Assembly (NCBI GenBank): GCA_017617525.1
Contig: JAFZWA010000004.1
Coordinates: forward strand, 1-53,377
Origin: Clostridiales bacterium
GTDB taxonomy: Bacteria > Bacillota > Clostridia > Saccharofermentanales > Saccharofermentanaceae
Reading direction: 5' to 3'
Length of the DNA: 53,377 bases
Shown here: positions 52,732 to 53,377 of the stretch, in pieces
Layout: each line of letters starts with the position of its first letter
Position numbering within the stretch: the first letter of the stretch is position 1
Translations under genes and position numbers: made by a program
Notes under the pieces: generated by a model
Told to the model about the DNA's origin: nothing
Database searches by the model: none
Seen by the model: only the letters and a program-made list of their open reading frames with translations

Positions 52732-53377
52732 ATGGATATTAAAGAAGAAGCCATTCTGAAGCATACCGAATGGCAGGGTAAAATCGAAGTCATCACTCGT
52801 GCTCCTGTAGCTTCCAAGCACGATCTTTCTGTAGCATATACACCGGGTGTTGCCGAGCCGTGCCTCGAGATCTCCAAGGATGTCGATCTCTCCTACAAAT
52901 ATACACGTCGTCACAACCTCGTAGCAGTAGTTACAGACGGTACAGCCGTTCTTGGTCTCGGTGATATCGGACCGGAAGCAGGTATGCCGGTTATGGAAGG
53001 TAAGTGCGCACTCTTTAAGGCTTTCGGTGATGTTGACGCATTCCCGCTGTGCATCCGTTCCAAGGAAGTAGACGATATCGTTAACACAGTTGCTCTTCTT
53101 GCCGGTTCTTTCGGCGGCGTAAACCTCGAGGATATCTCCGCTCCGAGATGCTTCGAGATCGAGAAGAAGCTGAAGGAAAGATGTGACATTCCGATCTTCC
53201 ACGATGACCAGCACGGTACAGCTGTTATCACACTTGCAGGTCTTACAAACGCTCTGAAGATCGTTGGTAAGAAGATCGAAGATATCTCCGTTGGTGTTAA
53301 CGGTGCTGGTGCTGCTGCTACAGCTATCACAAAGCTCCTTATCTCTAGAGGCCTCAAGAACGTTATCCTCTGCGACC
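52732..53377 (+). CDS. Malic enzyme (3' truncated by window edge)
   Basis: 215 codons are seen of an NAD(P)-linked malic enzyme, which decarboxylates malate to pyruvate. Marks are VAYTPGVAEPC (catalytic Tyr), VTDGTAVLGLGDIG, DISAPRCFEIE and IPIFHDDQHGTAV (metal site), then the NAD-binding GVNGAGAAATA. GGAGG lies before ATG 52732 (MDIKEEAILKHTEW). A possible promoter is TTGCCT (52682) with TTATAA (52706). The open frame reaches the last base of the window. Confidence 0.93.
   Translation, partial: MDIKEEAILKHTEWQGKIEVITRAPVASKHDLSVAYTPGVAEPCLEISKDVDLSYKYTRRHNLVAVVTDGTAVLGLGDIGPEAGMPVMEGKCALFKAFGDVDAFPLCIRSKEVDDIVNTVALLAGSFGGVNLEDISAPRCFEIEKKLKERCDIPIFHDDQHGTAVITLAGLTNALKIVGKKIEDISVGVNGAGAAATAITKLLISRGLKNVILCD

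Overview
The window is a 53.4 kb chromosomal segment from a low-to-mid GC Gram-positive anaerobe, most likely a member of the Clostridia. The evidence is: strong AGGAGG-type ribosome sites, sigma-A-type promoters often with an extended -10 (TGNTATAAT), a Bacillus/Clostridium-type LexA box before uvrA, a dockerin/cohesin pair, an [FeFe]-hydrogenase-like sensory operon, PheB-type ACT protein next to hom, and tRNAs with encoded CCA. A Saccharofermentans/Ruminococcus-like lineage is possible but cannot be fixed from the sequence alone. The segment is gene-dense (42 CDS, 6 tRNAs). No gap without a gene exceeds about 215 bases, and I see no insertion sequence, prophage or CRISPR array.

Layout: (1) 1-3.4 kb: 3' part of a low-molecular-weight tyrosine phosphatase, a MATE exporter, citrate synthase. 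(2) 3.5-6.5 kb: two tandem paralogous surface proteins with different ectodomains but nearly the same Pro/Thr stalk, membrane helix and cytoplasmic tail. (3) 6.6-13.5 kb: tRNA-Glu, LexA-box-preceded uvrA directly followed by a clpE-like ATPase, and convergent argJ. (4) 13.7-19.5 kb: tRNA-His-Gln-Lys; a secreted SH3b/glucosaminidase/dockerin protein next to a membrane-anchored cohesin protein; GNAT acetyltransferase; SH3b lipoprotein; tRNA-Gly-Arg. (5) 19.6-26.7 kb: a divergent type IIA topoisomerase pair, a membrane protein with a degenerate NodB-like domain, and a transglutaminase-like lipoprotein. (6) 26.8-31.4 kb: PH-domain protein, sirtuin with a histone-H1-like lysine-rich tail, membrane MutS-like ATPase, lysA. 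(7) 31.5-36.3 kb: a signalling operon of kinase, VWA (TerY-like), PP2C and coiled-coil proteins. (8) 36.3-45.4 kb: mraY (minus), argS, M3 peptidase, rRNA m5C methyltransferase, rdgB, pheB-like, hom and an unknown gene. (9) 45.4-51.8 kb: an unusual long glutamine synthetase (minus), then a seven-gene hydrogenase-sensor-like operon (DRTGG, HATPase, hydrogenase-like Fe-S protein, DRTGG, PHP, HATPase, thioredoxin-like ferredoxin). (10) A membrane protein and the start of a malic enzyme gene.

Most genes are core metabolism and information processing. The most promising accessory biology is in three places. The first is the cohesin/dockerin autolysin pair, which could tether a cell-wall hydrolase non-covalently to a membrane stalk protein. 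The second is the membrane-linked kinase/VWA/PP2C/coiled-coil operon, a relative of the YegI-YegK-YegL or TerY-P triad with a PIN-like domain on the kinase. The third is the tandem stalk proteins with a conserved cytoplasmic tail. All functional calls are by eye from motifs; no database search was run.
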